The notes beneath the pieces were generated by a model that saw only the letters and a list, made by a program, of their open reading frames with translations, ran no database searches and was not told the origin of the DNA. This document shows positions 1 to 11,729 of a DNA stretch of 64,000 bases, piece by piece; the first letter of the stretch is position 1; every line of letters begins with the position of its first letter. Source of the DNA: Nematostella vectensis (lineage: Eukaryota; Cnidaria; Anthozoa; Actiniaria; Edwardsiidae); contig NC_064043.1 of the NCBI RefSeq assembly GCF_932526225.1, positions 3,183,501-3,247,500 of the forward strand, read 5' to 3'. Both the position numbers and the translations under genes were made by a program.

Positions 1-163
1 CTTCTGTAAATGTAACCTCGTCATTTGGCTTTTGGGAATTTGGCGTGTGTTTTAACACCAATGACTGTGGATCAAAAACAGTAATTAGCTTATTTTGACA
101 AGAAGAAATGATCAAATTGAATGTTTTTTTTCGGGGGGGGGGGGGGGGTGGGTGGGTATTTAC

Positions 164-1120
164 CTTTCCGCGGCATGGTAGTGAGACGGTTTTGTCAGCT
201 GAGCGCTTTAAAAGTTCTCGCACCACTGCAGTCCCCAGTTCGGCGACCTCCCTATTCATTTTCCCATCTCTCAGGTCTTTTAGGGCCTCGCTGATTGTCT
301 GGGATGGCTGCTGTTGGGCGACGTTTGGGGGGGCGCTGCCTTCGCTTGGTCGACATTCATGTTCCCCACAATGCTGATATTGTACTTCCTTACCGCATCC
401 TTTGCACTTGTATATTTGACTTTCTATCAGACCAAGTAGCGTATGGTTGAACTTTTTGATGTCGTCCCCGGAACTGAGGATTGTTTTACACACCGGGCAT
501 GAAGAGTTAACGGCAAGGGCTTGTGTAAGGCACGCGCCACAAGCATTATGCGTAAAGATTGTCTCGACCGGTTTGTCCAATAGCTCGCAGCAAATTGGAC
601 AATAGAAGTCGTCTTTTCGGATTTCGTTCAACTCGAACCGTTCTGAAAAATTATCAATCCGTCGACTTGCAATCTCTTTTGTCACATCGGCTATTTAATC
701 TTGTAACGCCGCAACAGAGTCTACAAAGGAGATCCGTCGCTGCGCTTTTCTTGTGTTTCCACCACCTCGCTTTGACTTTTTTGGTCTTCCTCCTTTTCTT
801 GCAAACTCTTCTTTTTCGCAAGTACTGCAAGTGTCAGTCTGTTTTTCCCAAAAAACGACCTCGCGAGTGTGGATGCGATACGACCGAAAACACTCACGAC
901 AGAACTTCGATGGGTGAATCGTCTGATCGTCCTTTTCAATACTCAAATTGTAGGTTTCAGCAAGAAATACTACGTGGCCCTTGCAATTATAACTAGTTTC
1001 GAACCGGTCTTTGTATTTCTTGAGGCGATTTCCACAAACTCTGCAAATTTTTTCAAGATTTTGTAGGTGAATACTGTTAATGCGTTCACCTTCCGAGGTC
1101 GCGCCGGCCATGAACTCCAA
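164..1120 (-). pseudogene. RAG1 N-terminal-region/RING-like gene fragment with in-frame stop
   Basis: The minus strand reads from a start codon at 1120 through a Cys/His-rich zinc-binding region (CRVCG, then FCRECF followed by a His) and a basic stretch. An in-frame TAA lies at 695-697. Beyond it the same frame stays open for 177 codons to a good donor (AAAG|GTAAAT) at 163/164. The second part holds a RING-type finger (CPIC...CPVC) and another Cys/His cluster (CKGCG). The order zinc-binding N-region, basic linker, RING, finger is that of the RAG1 N-terminal region and related transposon-borne proteins. One RING ligand position reads Phe (FTHNACGAC) where Cys is expected. Downstream exons lie outside the window. 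It could be a decayed or allelic null copy, or the stop could be a sequence error. Confidence 0.6.
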
Positions 1121-2535
1121 ATATTAAGTAAGTTCAGAAATCAGTCAAAAAGCATTCGCGATACCGTATGAGTGTAGAAATGAGAACTGTAAAGGGGGGA
1201 GATTGCATTGAATGCAGTGGTTGCGATATAAAAACTCAGGCAAGATCATAGTCTGAACATGAAGTCATTTATTTTGCGCAATTTGTTTCCGCCATTAATT
1301 GCCTTAGCACTGTAAAGTAAACTCTTCTTATTGTTACAGTATTCATGGCACTGCCGCTTATAGCACCTTATCTGTGAGGTAATTTCCTAAATATTCTAAA
1401 AATGCTCATTGCGCACACTTGTCTTTCAACACTAGCTGGTACGCATCACGTTTTTTACTTCCAAGTATCGAGGAAGCGTGCGCCGAGCGCCGCGCGTTAG
1501 TCATTAACAGAGTTAATAACCACGACTTCCGGTCTGTTATTAAAAGCGCGGTCGCTCAGCTAAATGTCCTCTTAGCGGCTGTTTGAAATAGCCGTGACAA
1601 TCTCGAATATGATTAGATCGATGAGGTGTGCACTTCTGTTGTTTACAGGAGTGTTAAAGCGAATGCCAATTTGCTGAAATCTCAAGAGAACGGTATGTAA
1701 AACTCATAGTAGACCACCTAATATGTACAAGCTCGTATTATTTGGTCAGCATTAAAAAGGTGTATAATCGCCATATTCGAGCTATCGCTTTATGCTCCAG
1801 AGTTGAGTTTAACTGATTCCTACTGTGATTATAAGGACGGTATTATAAGGGGGTTATGAATACAACAAAGAAGCCTGTACTAAAAAAAACTGTTTATTTA
1901 TTATGTTCGATCATAAACGTAAACTTTTAGGTTTGTAGTGCTATCTGGCCTAGTGGTTTGGTAGGTGTCTTTCTCTGTGTAGTTTCTGTATGATTCTGGT
2001 TAACATCATGGCGTGACCATATTGTCCATCTCCGCACTGCATACCGTTCGTACTTTCTAAACTACTTTGTTTTCGCATATGACTCTAAACAGAAAATAGT
2101 AACTGCGACTAAATTCACTTTTTATACAACAAACTACCATCCTATAAACAGTTATTACTAGAAAAGGAGCGACTACTACTGGGCCAATGGGTTTTCACAC
2201 CATGATTTCTATAGAACGACGCAATAAATACAATGGAAATGCAAATAAGTTTGGATTCTGTAGACTAGCTCGTTAGCTAGCGTCACAAGCGGGAGGCAAT
2301 ACAACTTCAGTGAAACTACTTTGTTTTCACAGTATCCGTTACACTAAAATCCTTTACACGCTTTGAGTTCCCTGTGGCGCTGTTTTTTTATGTTCCTAGA
2401 AATTGATTCCGCGGAAAGAATAAAAAGGTTTTAAGTTTTCCGGGAAATCTGACGAACATATGGGGGTTTTGGTTGTAACGGAGAATAATACTAGTAGCAC
2501 TAGTATCAACACTCTATTCGCTACCAGGCCATGAA
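1121..2535. other. intergenic, no gene recognised
   Basis: AT-rich DNA with frequent stops in all frames. I see no conserved coding stretch, RNA gene or clear repeat. The 5' end of the RAG1-like fragment lies at its left border. Confidence 0.5.
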
Positions 2536-2555
2536 ATGTCGACCCTAAGAGTCAT

Positions 2556-2694
2556 GAGCATCGAGCATGAGATACTCAAGGACGACCATGAGATACTCGA
2601 GGGCGAGCATGAGATACTCGAGGACGAGCATGAGATACTCGAGGGCGAGCATGAGATACTCGAGGACGAGCATGAGATACTCGAGGAATATCAT
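2556..2694. repeat. 21-bp minisatellite, about 6.5 copies
   Basis: Tandem 21-bp units read catgagatactcgaggacga with alternating g/a variants. All frames are open through it, which explains the repetitive short reading frames on both strands. There is no sign of a real gene around it. Confidence 0.9.
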
Positions 2695-2910
2695 GATTTC
2701 CGATCGACTACTACGAGAACTGGACCACACGACAAACTCGCAATCAAATATGATTTGTTATTTGAAATTTTCGGGGTCTTTAGTCTTGTATTTCGCTTAG
2801 GAAAATGGGTAAGTTCATTTTATTTTGCTGCGTTTTGCATAACAGTAGCAAACAATATTGTCGCATTACACATGATTCAGGGTATAAACTCAGGTCTAAA
2901 TCTACATCGT

Positions 2911-4262
2911 ATCACAGGTAGCCCAGGCAATGGTTTTGAAGCTTGTTCGTAGCTTGGAATCGGCTGTTATTCTTAGAGATAAAACGAGTGGATTGAAGTC
3001 GCGATTTTTTGTGAAAGAAAAACTGTTGTTTTAAGGCAATTTTAAGACAAACTTGTTGTTGTCATATTTATGTGTAATATACGATTTTGGGGGGTTTTCG
3101 TAACGGAATATATGATTCTCTCCCCCTACTAAGGAAAGAAACAAGGTTGGAGGCGCCTCGGTAGCAATCAAATACCGTCGAAATTCGCGAGGAAAATACA
3201 ACAAACGAAATATTTTTATCTCGCAGACCTATGCCAGGGTACACTTACATTCGATATGTGGCAAAACATCCGAGCTTAATCATTTTCCCTGGCCGCTAGC
3301 CATTTTTTAAAACTGGTAAGCAGCGATTTGAATCCTTGACCGGCGCCGTTGGACAATTAGGTACGCTCGGCTGAACACGGGAGCGAAGCAAACAACTTAT
3401 AGCGCGAGGTGTCACCGGCGCATTCGATACGGATTTCATAATTTTTCGTGGTCTAAAATTCAGAACTATCAGTTTTCGAAGCAAGTTAAGTAATCTGTTA
3501 TCTCTTATTTTTGTTTAATTTATATAACAGATTACTTTTCAATGATAAGACCGGTCATGGAATATGCTTCTCCAGTATGGAACCCCTTCACGGATAGAGA
3601 CATCAACAAATTAGAGCAAGTGCAGAAAAATGCGGCGCGTTTCGTTACTGGTACCTACGACCCCAGGGCAAGCTCATCTGACCTTGTTAAATCCCTGAAT
3701 TGGGACTCGCTTGAAGTGCGACGTCAGCTCGCCCAACTATGCCTCTTCTATAAAATCCGCAACAATTTAGTGAACATTGCTCTACCTCAACAATTTCAGC
3801 CAAACCTTCGACCGTCCAGAACAAACTCCTCTAAATATAACCAGATTCAGTCCAATGTACTTTCCCACTCATACTCTTTTTTTCCTAGAACTATCAGGAC
3901 TTGGAACTTGCTTCCCTCCGAGGTTGTCGAGTCCTCGTCGATTGACTCCTTTAAATCAAGTGCACTGCCAGTCTTAAGATCCTTACGGATCCCTGGCCAC
4001 CTTCGCCGCCTATAATACCTTGGCGCCCCCTAGAAATAAGCGCAAGCTTTAATAGGGTCTAACATTTAAGCATTAAGCACTATGCGCCGATGACAGCCTT
4101 GCAAACTTTCCACCTCGCAGGCTAATAATAGTTTGCAACAACAATGCAATTTTATTGGCAATGTTTCACAAAAAATCCACTCGTTTTACCTCTAAGAATA
4201 ACAGCCGATTCCAAGCTACGAACAAGCTTCGAAACCATTGCCTGGGCTACCTGTGATCGTAT
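2911..4262. mobile_element. element bounded by ~95-bp inverted repeats, with internal LINE fragment
   Basis: The stretch 2911-3016 recurs as its reverse complement at 4164-4262 with only a few differences and one 8-base indel. About 1.15 kb lies between the arms, including a LINE reverse transcriptase 3' fragment. This fits a non-autonomous DNA transposon that took in a LINE piece, or two inverted copies of one short repeat. I could not define target-site duplications. Confidence 0.6.
3542..4015 (+). pseudogene. LINE reverse transcriptase C-terminal fragment
   Basis: A 157-residue frame starts within the block YASPVWNPF and continues through QKNAARFV and FFPRTIRTWNLLP. This is the hallmark C-terminal end of CR1/L2/Jockey-type non-LTR retrotransposon polyproteins. 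Such elements encode endonuclease plus reverse transcriptase, and 5'-truncated copies are normal. Palm motifs are absent, so it is a dead 3' remnant. Confidence 0.85.
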
Positions 4263-4422
4263 CAGAGGCCTACTTCGACCACTGATACGAGTCGTTTCAA
4301 CGAGTTCGTTACGGTTAAATATGCTGATTACATTTAAATTAATTGTACTTTATTGTAGTGCTTACTTGTATCTCTGACTCACCTGTAATCCAGTCTATAC
4401 TGCGGAAGGTTGAATTAAACTA

Positions 4423-4985
4423 ATTATTATTATTACTACTACTATTACTACTACTACTACTACCACTACTACCACTACTACTACTACTATTACTACTACT
4501 ATTACTATTACTATTACTATTACTATTACTATTGCTATTGCTATTGCTATTGCTATTGCTATTGCTATTGCTATTGCTATTGCTATTGCTATTGCTATTG
4601 CTATTGCTATTGCTATTGCTATTGCTATTGCTATTGCTATTGCTATTGCTATTGCTATTGCTATTGCTATTGCTATTGCTATTGCTATTGCTATTGCTAT
4701 TGCTATTGCTATTGCTATTGCTATTGCTATTGCTATTGCTATTGCTATTGCTATTGCTATTGCTATTGCTATTGCTATTGCTATTGCTATTGCTATTGCT
4801 ATTGCTATTGCTATTGCTATTGCTATTGCTATTGCTATTGCTATTGCTATTGCTATTGCTATTGCTATTGCTATTGCTATTGCTATTGCTATTGCTATTG
4901 CTATTGCTATTGCTATTGCTATTGCTATTGCTATTGCTATTGCTATTGCTATTGCTATTGCTATTGCTATTGCTATTGCTATTGC

Positions 4986-5035
<50 letters not shown>
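4423..5035. repeat. (ATTGCT)n block with (ACT)n and (ATT)n flanks
   Basis: A central (ATTGCT)n run of about 450 bp spans roughly 4531-4986, with (ACT)n/(ATT)n to the left and (ATT)n to the right. The long Leu, Ile-Ala and Asn-Ser reading frames here are microsatellite artefacts. Confidence 0.97.
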
Positions 5036-5382
5036 GCGTCACTGGACGAGAGTCTGAAGGCTCTGGTACCCAGGGTAATAGAATCCATACTTTAATGGAA
5101 AAAAATCTAGGCTACAAGCTTTTTTCTACTTTAGTGAACACAGTTGGGTTTGCAGTGCAAACTTTCCTGTCCTCGCTAGAGATAGAAAGGTAACTTTATT
5201 TCAGTGTCAAATTAATAGCAGTGACCCACTAAGTACGGACATTATAACTAAAACTAAAATATTACAAATTTATAGTAGTATAGGGGTATAAGAATATGAA
5301 ATTTCTAAAACCTACTGATTTATGATTATAGATATCTAACTATTTACAAAAGACTATTTACACACGAATATTTACAAATTGG

Positions 5383-5675
5383 CTAAGATGCGCACAAAAA
5401 GCAGTCCCCGAAGTCACCAGCCATGAGCTGCTCAATGTCAAATTTGGTAATTGTGCTCTTGAACGCACCGGTACTAGGTGTATTGCGGGTATTTGAATCA
5501 AGCTTAGACCAAAGTGAGGGCCCTAAGAATCTTATAGAATGTTTCCCATAGCCTGTAGTGTTTACTAGGTAGTACGAACTCCTTAGTTCTTAGACTGTAC
5601 TTGCTGTTCTTAATTACAAATAAGTCAGCGATATACTTAGGACATATTCCATTTTTGACTCTTAGGTTAAGAATA
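5383..5675 (-). pseudogene. LINE reverse transcriptase 3' end, frameshifted
   Basis: Read on the minus strand, one frame gives LNLRVKNGICPKYIADLF and runs to KHYRLWETF. A second frame then takes over with HSIRFLGPSLWSKLD and continues to a stop at 5383-5385. GPSLW and the following threonine-rich tail are typical of the last ~100 residues of CR1/L2-like LINE polyproteins. The frame change shows it is inactive. Confidence 0.75.
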
Positions 5676-5689
5676 CCGCAGACCCCGAT

Positions 5690-6868
5690 CGTCCCGGCAA
5701 AATCGCTCGCGCTCGCGTCGGATTAAAACAAATGTCAACAAACTATATATCAATCTAAAGCTTAATGATTGTACTTTCCTCCTAAAAAAAACATTTTTTA
5801 TACGCGCTTAATTTTGAGTGCTTTTGCCTGGTCCGAAGTGCGAAATCGATCCCTTATGCGAATTATTTATACACACCAAAAGCGCGTAACCTCCCGGGAT
5901 CTGCTTTATATCTTTCGTCATGTACTGAACTGACAAACCGTGTCTACATTTGGCGTCACACAGCCTCGTTGATTAATAATCAAGGGTGAAAGTTAGGCGT
6001 GGAATAATTTTGCTTCTTTGGCTACAACGCGCTAATTAAGTCCGTAGCAAAAAAAGCTATTGATTATCCGCGGCACGGTGTGACAGAACAATATCTATAC
6101 TAGACACTTGCCAACTTGCGCAGGAATCGGGCGGTTGGAAGTGTATCTTTAATTCAGATATTTAGAGTAAGATGGGGCGAAACTTGATTGCGAGATATCG
6201 GGAATTGAAGTTGTGTAAACATTAGAGGCAGCGTGACAGTAATGACAGACGAAGAGCAAATAGAGCCGCGTATGGCAACCAATCACATTGCACGCTCTAC
6301 ACGCAGCGGGAAAACTCTTAGGCGCTCAAATGTCATAGCGCTAGTCGTGCAAGTGAAGGAAGATGCCTAGACCGAAGCGAGCCTGCACCGAAAAAAAGAA
6401 GAGCGCGGAAAAATTAAAAAGACCGCGAATGAAGACAACTCTATGTTTTGGGCTTTTTTCCTCGCTTAGCCTTCTTCAAGGAAGCCAAGGATTCTTACTT
6501 AATCTTAGCGTAGTTTACAACTATGCAAACTTTAGAGAAAACGCTTATAAAGTTGATATAAATACGGATAAATCTCGGATAAAACGTCGACAATGATACT
6601 GACGCGCTTGTATGCTAATTAGAGGGAAAAGCCGTAAAACTTAGTTCCCCGGATGTTGATCGCGGGACTTTGAGCTAATTAAACAGGATTATGGGATTAT
6701 TGACGCCTTCGAGAGTAACGCTACACTTGTTCGAATTCGTTTTTTCTTGAATATCTGGCAGAGTATTTAAGATTTTGGTGGTATTTTTTTTTGCTAACAT
6801 CTAGAGTGTGCCTATTGTCAGCGAATGGGATAATAAAAAAATTTCTCCCGAAATGAAGCCATTTGGGT
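5690..6868. other. intergenic; possible first exon at 6363
   Basis: Mostly featureless. At 6363 an ATG opens a short basic frame starting MPRPKRACTEKKKSAEK, preceded by a CCAAT motif near 6280. It looks like the first exon of a nuclear protein but I cannot find a continuation. I do not call it a gene. Confidence 0.3.
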
Positions 6869-7262
6869 CTACGGTATCGTTAATAGCTCCCTATAGGAGG
6901 CATTCCAATTACAGTAAACTGCACTCAGAGTCCTTTCTTGGACTCTCACAAGTTTCCGTGAATCGCTAGCCTTGCCAAAATGCCATACTGTGCTGCAATA
7001 GGTGAGATGCGGTAAGATTGCTGCTTTAAACAACTGCAACTTTGCATCAGGTGCAAGAAGGTTACGCAGCCTAACAAAACCCACTTTTTGACTACTTACA
7101 AATCGAATAGAACTTATGTGCACAGAGAATGTAAGCTTACTGTCAATATTTACCCCTAGCAGTGTAATGTTTTGTTCGGGCTCTATACTTTAATCTTTGA
7201 CTCTAATATCCATCTCCCTCTTTTCAGTTCTACTTATCATCAAACTACCGTACTTCTTGAAT
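6869..7262 (-). pseudogene. LINE reverse transcriptase fragment with in-frame stop
   Basis: A minus-strand frame includes ITLLGVNIDSKLTFSVHI and LLAPDAKLQLFKAAILPHL, then TYCSTVWHFG. These are the LGV.ID and Y.S.VW blocks after the palm in LINE reverse transcriptases. An in-frame TAA near 7190 and the truncation show it is dead. Confidence 0.85.
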
Positions 7263-7449
7263 CCTTGCCCACGGCGAGTAAATAAAATATTTGTATGAGC
7301 GAACAAATCTTGTTTAAAATAAATATTGCGACTTCAAAATAAAATAGTAGTTTGACGGTGTACTATAATCTTAATCCCGCGTTTTATTGCCATTCTAAGC
7401 TGTTTTAGTCGCTGCAAATTCTTCCTGTCGCCTCCTGTATGTAAAATGG

Positions 7450-8360
7450 ACATCGCACTAAATTGTTATTCTATACCTGTAGGTAAAATAGAAATCGCAG
7501 TAAATAGTTATTCTATACCTGTATGTAAAATAGACATCGCAGTAAATAGTTATTCTATATATGTATGTAAAATGGACATCGCAGTAAATAGTTATTCTAT
7601 ACCTGTATGTAAAATAGAAATCGCAGTAAATAGTTATTCTATACCTGTATGTTAAATAGACATCGCAGTAAATAGTTATTCTATACCTGTATGTAAAATA
7701 GAAATCGCAGTAAATAGTTATTCTATACCTGTATGTAAAATAGACATCGCAGTAAATAGTTATTCTATACCTGTATGTAAAATAGAAATCGCAGTAAATA
7801 GTTATTCTATACCTGTATGTTAAATGGACATCGCAGTAAATAGTTATTCTATACCTGTATGTAAAATAGACATCACAGTAAATAGTTATTCTATACCTGT
7901 ATGTTAAATGGACATCGCAGTAAATAGTTATTCTATACCTGTATGTAAAATAGACATCGCAGTAAATAGTTATTCTATACCTGTATGTAAAATAGACATC
8001 GCAGTAAATAGTTATTCTATACCTGTATGTAAAATAGACATCGCAGTAAATAGTTATTCTATACCTGTGTGTTAAATGGACATCGCAGTAAATAGTTATT
8101 CTATACCTGTATGTAAAATAGACATCGCAGTAAATAGTTATTCTATACCTGTATGTTAAATAGACATCGCAGTAAATAGTTATTCTATACCTGTATGTTA
8201 AATAGACATCGCAGTAAATAGTTATTCTATACCTGTATGTAAAATAGACATCGCAGTAAATAGTTATTCTATACCTGTATGTAAAATAGACATCGCAGTA
8301 AATAGTTATTCTATACCTGTATGTTAAATAGACATCGCAGTAAATAGTTATTCTATACTT
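7450..8360. repeat. 42-bp minisatellite, about 22 copies
   Basis: Units of 42 bp (core tagttattctatacctgtat) are 90-98% alike. Because 42 is a multiple of three, a 308-codon frame runs through the minus strand. It is repeat-derived: it shows no codon bias and no conserved family. It lies about 140 bp upstream of the Cys-rich gene. Confidence 0.95.
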
Positions 8361-8502
8361 ATGGGGAGGTTGAAGAGAGCACATGCACCAGTCTCCTCCT
8401 GCTACGGCCCAGCTGTAGTGCCTTGCAATGCGCCGTAAACATGGTGTCTAATGTGTTTTATAGGTCAGGTGCCATAATTCTTGTTATGTGTTCCAGGGCA
8501 TC

Positions 8503-10378
8503 ATGACATTCATGCTAGTGTGGTGTATCGTCGTCGGTTGTTGCATGGCCTATTTACATCCTGGTGCAGTCGCTGACCTGCCCAGTTGTCAGGAGATCAA
8601 AGGCAACAGCACCGCTCAGGTCTGTATCGACGGCAACTGCACTTTCAACTGCTCCCGTAACATGGGGTATGGCTCGTGCGACCAGCTCTGCCTACAGAAC
8701 AAGGATCAGAAACCGTGCCCTAGATTAAAATGTGCCGCAAGCACTTGCAATCAGAGATGCCTGTCTGGAGGATGCACAGATGTGGCTTGTAACTCCCATA
8801 CTTGTCTCCAAACTTGCACCAGTAATTGCACTAATATGGAATGCCATTCCAACACCAAGTGCACCCAGGAGTGCGAAGACGGCGCCTGCGGTCTTGCGAC
8901 CAGCGGTTCAGGCAAAGCTGAGCAGATTTGCCGAGGGGTAGGATGTAAGAGGATGCAGTGCGCAAGCGCAGAGTCTTGTAACCAAGATTGTACCAGAGGA
9001 TGTCAACTGGACTGCTCCAACGAAAACACCGCTGACTGCACTCAGGAATGTAAGACGGGCTCGTGTTCCTTTAATTGTGCTGCACAAACTTGCGAAAGTA
9101 GCTGCGCCCACGGCTCTTGTCCAAATATGACCTGCGGCGGAACCAACTGCACCCAGAAATGCGGAAAGGACTGCCAACAGGTTGTCTGCTCAGCATCGGG
9201 TAAATGCGACCAGTCATGTGACGGTGAGGGATGTAACTTGTATTGTAGTGAGGGGGCCAAAACATGCAATCAAAAGTGTCAGGGTGCATGCGTGACAGAT
9301 TGCAAGTCACGTTGGTGCGGCGTAACATGTACCGGAAGTGGCTGTGATGTGAAGTGCCCAAATAATGGAACAGAGTCATGTGATCAGACCTGTCAAAAGT
9401 CGGCCGGTGACTGCAAGATGCGGTGCGATGCTAAGGTCTGTACCTCCAAGTGTACAGACGGACGCTGCCAAGCGATCAGTTGTGGAGGCGACCGGTGCAC
9501 GCAGGAATGTGGCAAAAACTGCACAAGCATGGCTTGCACTGCCAAGTCTTGTGAGCTGTCATGCCCTGGAGGGGGCTGTATAATGTCATGCTCGTCATCT
9601 GTAGAGGTAGGTCATTGTCTGTTTCTTGGAAGGAGGGGAGGGGGGGAGAGGGAGAGGGGGGTTGGCTGGATGAATCCCGGAGGTGGCTGTATCTTGTTGT
9701 GCACGTCAGCTGTAGAGGTAAGTAATGGTCTGTTTCTGGGGGGTGGGGGTGAGGGGGTTGGAGTGGAGTGGAGGGGAGAGGGGCGGAGGAGACGGATGGA
9801 GGTGGCTTGATGAGACCTGAGGATGTCTGTATCATGTCGTGCCAATCAGCTTTAGATGGGAAATAAAAAAGGTTATAAATATGGAATAATGAAAAAGGTT
9901 TGACGCACAGAGATTGATTTTAACTTGGTCGCAGCAGTTTTACGGCCTCGGAAAAAAGAGACCAACAGCAACAAGAACATCTTGAATATAAATGAGTAAC
10001 TAAATTGAACAACTTTGCCTCTGACTTGTAGAACTGGGGTTATATAGCGGGGGCTAATTTTGAAAGCTTTGGCTTATAAGGGATGAGGGGATATTTGAGG
10101 GATGGGGACTTGATCTAGATTTTACGGTAATTGGAAACGTTTCCTTTGATACATAGAACTGCACCATGTCATGTCCAGGGGGGGGATGCAGTCAACACTG
10201 CGTTGCGACGGGCAAGTGCAACTTCGACCTAGACTGCAAGGGCTGTACCATTTCTGGCAATGTTCCCACTTCCAAAACACCTAGTGGCGGCGCGGGAATA
10301 ACAGCTACCCAGTCACTGCTCGTGGGCTCAGCTTGGCTGGCCCTGTCTGCCAGTCGTGTGCACAATTTCGTGGTGTAA
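8503..10378 (+). CDS. cysteine-rich, probably GPI-anchored secreted protein
   Basis: Two coding exons, 8503-9606 and 10157-10378, joined in phase 0 (donor GAG|GTAGGT, acceptor CATAG|AAC), give about 441 residues. An acceptor-like TTCCAG sits just before the start, so a 5' non-coding exon is likely. The N-terminus is a signal peptide (MTFMLVWCIVVGCCMAY). The body is dozens of short Cys motifs of the form C-x2-3-C-x3-C with N-glycosylation sites. The C-terminus is a Ser/Gly-rich stretch followed by a hydrophobic tail, typical of a GPI signal. No named family is recognised. An AATAAA at 10488 is a likely poly(A) signal. Exon-end-like copies lie in the intron (see findings). Confidence 0.75.
9660..9725 (+). 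pseudogene. duplicated copy of exon 1 end and donor of the Cys-rich gene
   Basis: The intron contains a near copy of the exon 1 end: NPGGGCILLCTSAVE followed by GTAAGT at 9720, compared with CPGGGCIMSCSSSVE and GTAGGT in exon 1. A third, more decayed copy lies near 9810-9855. They have no clear 3' splice site, so they are probably not exons. Confidence 0.6.
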
Positions 10379-10855
10379 CGTCACCTACATAACGTCACCT
10401 ACATAACGCCACCTACATACCTTAACTGCATAAACTAAATGAATAACTGGTGTATTTATTTCATAACATGTTTGCTTTGAAAAGTGTAATAAATACGAAG
10501 GATATGGCATGGATTAATGTAAAAAATCCTTTTTTAAATCACATATTTCAAAATTGTAAAATATAGGTGTTTTAACATGCGACAAATAAATTGTATAATC
10601 TTCTTTTCGAGTTTTTGTTGATTTTTTGTTGATTATTTTGACGTCTTGTGTTGGGGCCCCCAAATAGCCCTCAGAGTTTGACATCTTGCAGTTAGTTGAT
10701 ATAGCACGCACATATGTTGAATGGGAACTGTTTTTTTCTGTGTTTTTTTTCTTAGTCACCCCTTACTGCTATGTTTTATTTCTCCCATATGAAAAGAGTA
10801 AACAAACTAGTCAGCATGACTAAGAAGAAAGTGAAGAAAGTAATTTCCCACATAA
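10379..10855. other. 3' flank of Cys-rich gene
   Basis: It starts with three copies of acataacgtcacct at the stop codon, then an AT-rich 3' UTR with AATAAA at 10488-10493. No further gene is seen. Confidence 0.5.
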
Positions 10856-10869
10856 GTGAGAATCTGTAG

Positions 10870-11345
10870 TGAGAAACAGTTTAACACAAGCGCAACACAA
10901 ATTAGAATCAGTCAAACATATGCGCAACACAAGGGAAAATCCGTCAAACACAAGGCAACACAAGTGAGAATCCGCGTCGAACACAAGCGCAGCACAAGTG
11001 AGAATCCGTCAATTACAAACCAAGGCGCAAGAAAATCAAGCAGTTGTTTATAAGACGACAAGGGTAGTCGGTGAGCGGTATTCGCGTGGTCCTCTTCCTA
11101 GCTCTTCCTAGCCCTAACCCAGTTGCGCTAACCCTAACGCAGTTGCGAAATCACTAACCCAGTTGCGCTAACCCTAACGCAGTTGCGAAATCACTAACCC
11201 AGTTGCGCTAGCAGTAACCTAGTTGCGCTAACCCTAACCCAGTTGCGCTAACCCTTGCCCAGTTGCTCTAGCAGCTACCCAGTTGCGCTAGCAGTAACCC
11301 AGTTGCGCTAAACCTTTCCCAGTTGCGCTAGCCCTAGTCCCGTTC
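10870..11345. repeat. two degenerate minisatellites
   Basis: 10870-11030 holds about four ~37-bp units around aacacaagcgcaacacaag. 11095-11345 holds about 14 units of ~17 bp with the core ctaacccagttgcg. The CTAACC piece recalls telomeric repeats, but the unit is longer and internal. Confidence 0.8.
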
Positions 11346-11729
11346 TCGGCCTCTTAACATTGTGTTCTCTGGTGCTTCCGCTAGAACAGGTGTTACTAAG
11401 ATGTCCAAGAAAGATAGTAAGACGGCTACAAAACCTTTGATTTTGATGCTGATAGAAGCTAGAGCAATCAAATAAGTATCAAATATCAAATATTTATCTG
11501 CTTACAGTTTTTTTTATTAATACCAGTACTAATATTGTAGACGCGTCGATCTAGCCCAAAGCGGTGTAAACAATCTGCTCAAATAATCAACTCGGCGGCG
11601 TATTGGTAATACCATTTTAATCAAACGATATGTTACAATCGCATACTTCTTTTTTTAATTTAAATATCGAGATAAGATTTAACTCGGAAGGACATAGTTA
11701 CACTACACAAAAAGAACTCCAGGAAGATC

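Noticed and set aside
4395-5095. Long open frames of Leu, Ile-Ala or Asn-Ser on both strands
   Set aside because: They are translations of the (ATTGCT)n/(ATT)n microsatellite.
7458-8384. 308-codon repetitive frame
   Set aside because: The 42-bp minisatellite keeps all frames open because 42 is divisible by three.
9071-9379. Minus-strand frames opposite the Cys-rich gene
   Set aside because: Shadows caused by the Cys codon pattern of the real gene.
11100-11340. Telomere-like CTAACCC repeats
   Set aside because: The unit is ~17 bp with an unrelated second half; it is an internal minisatellite.
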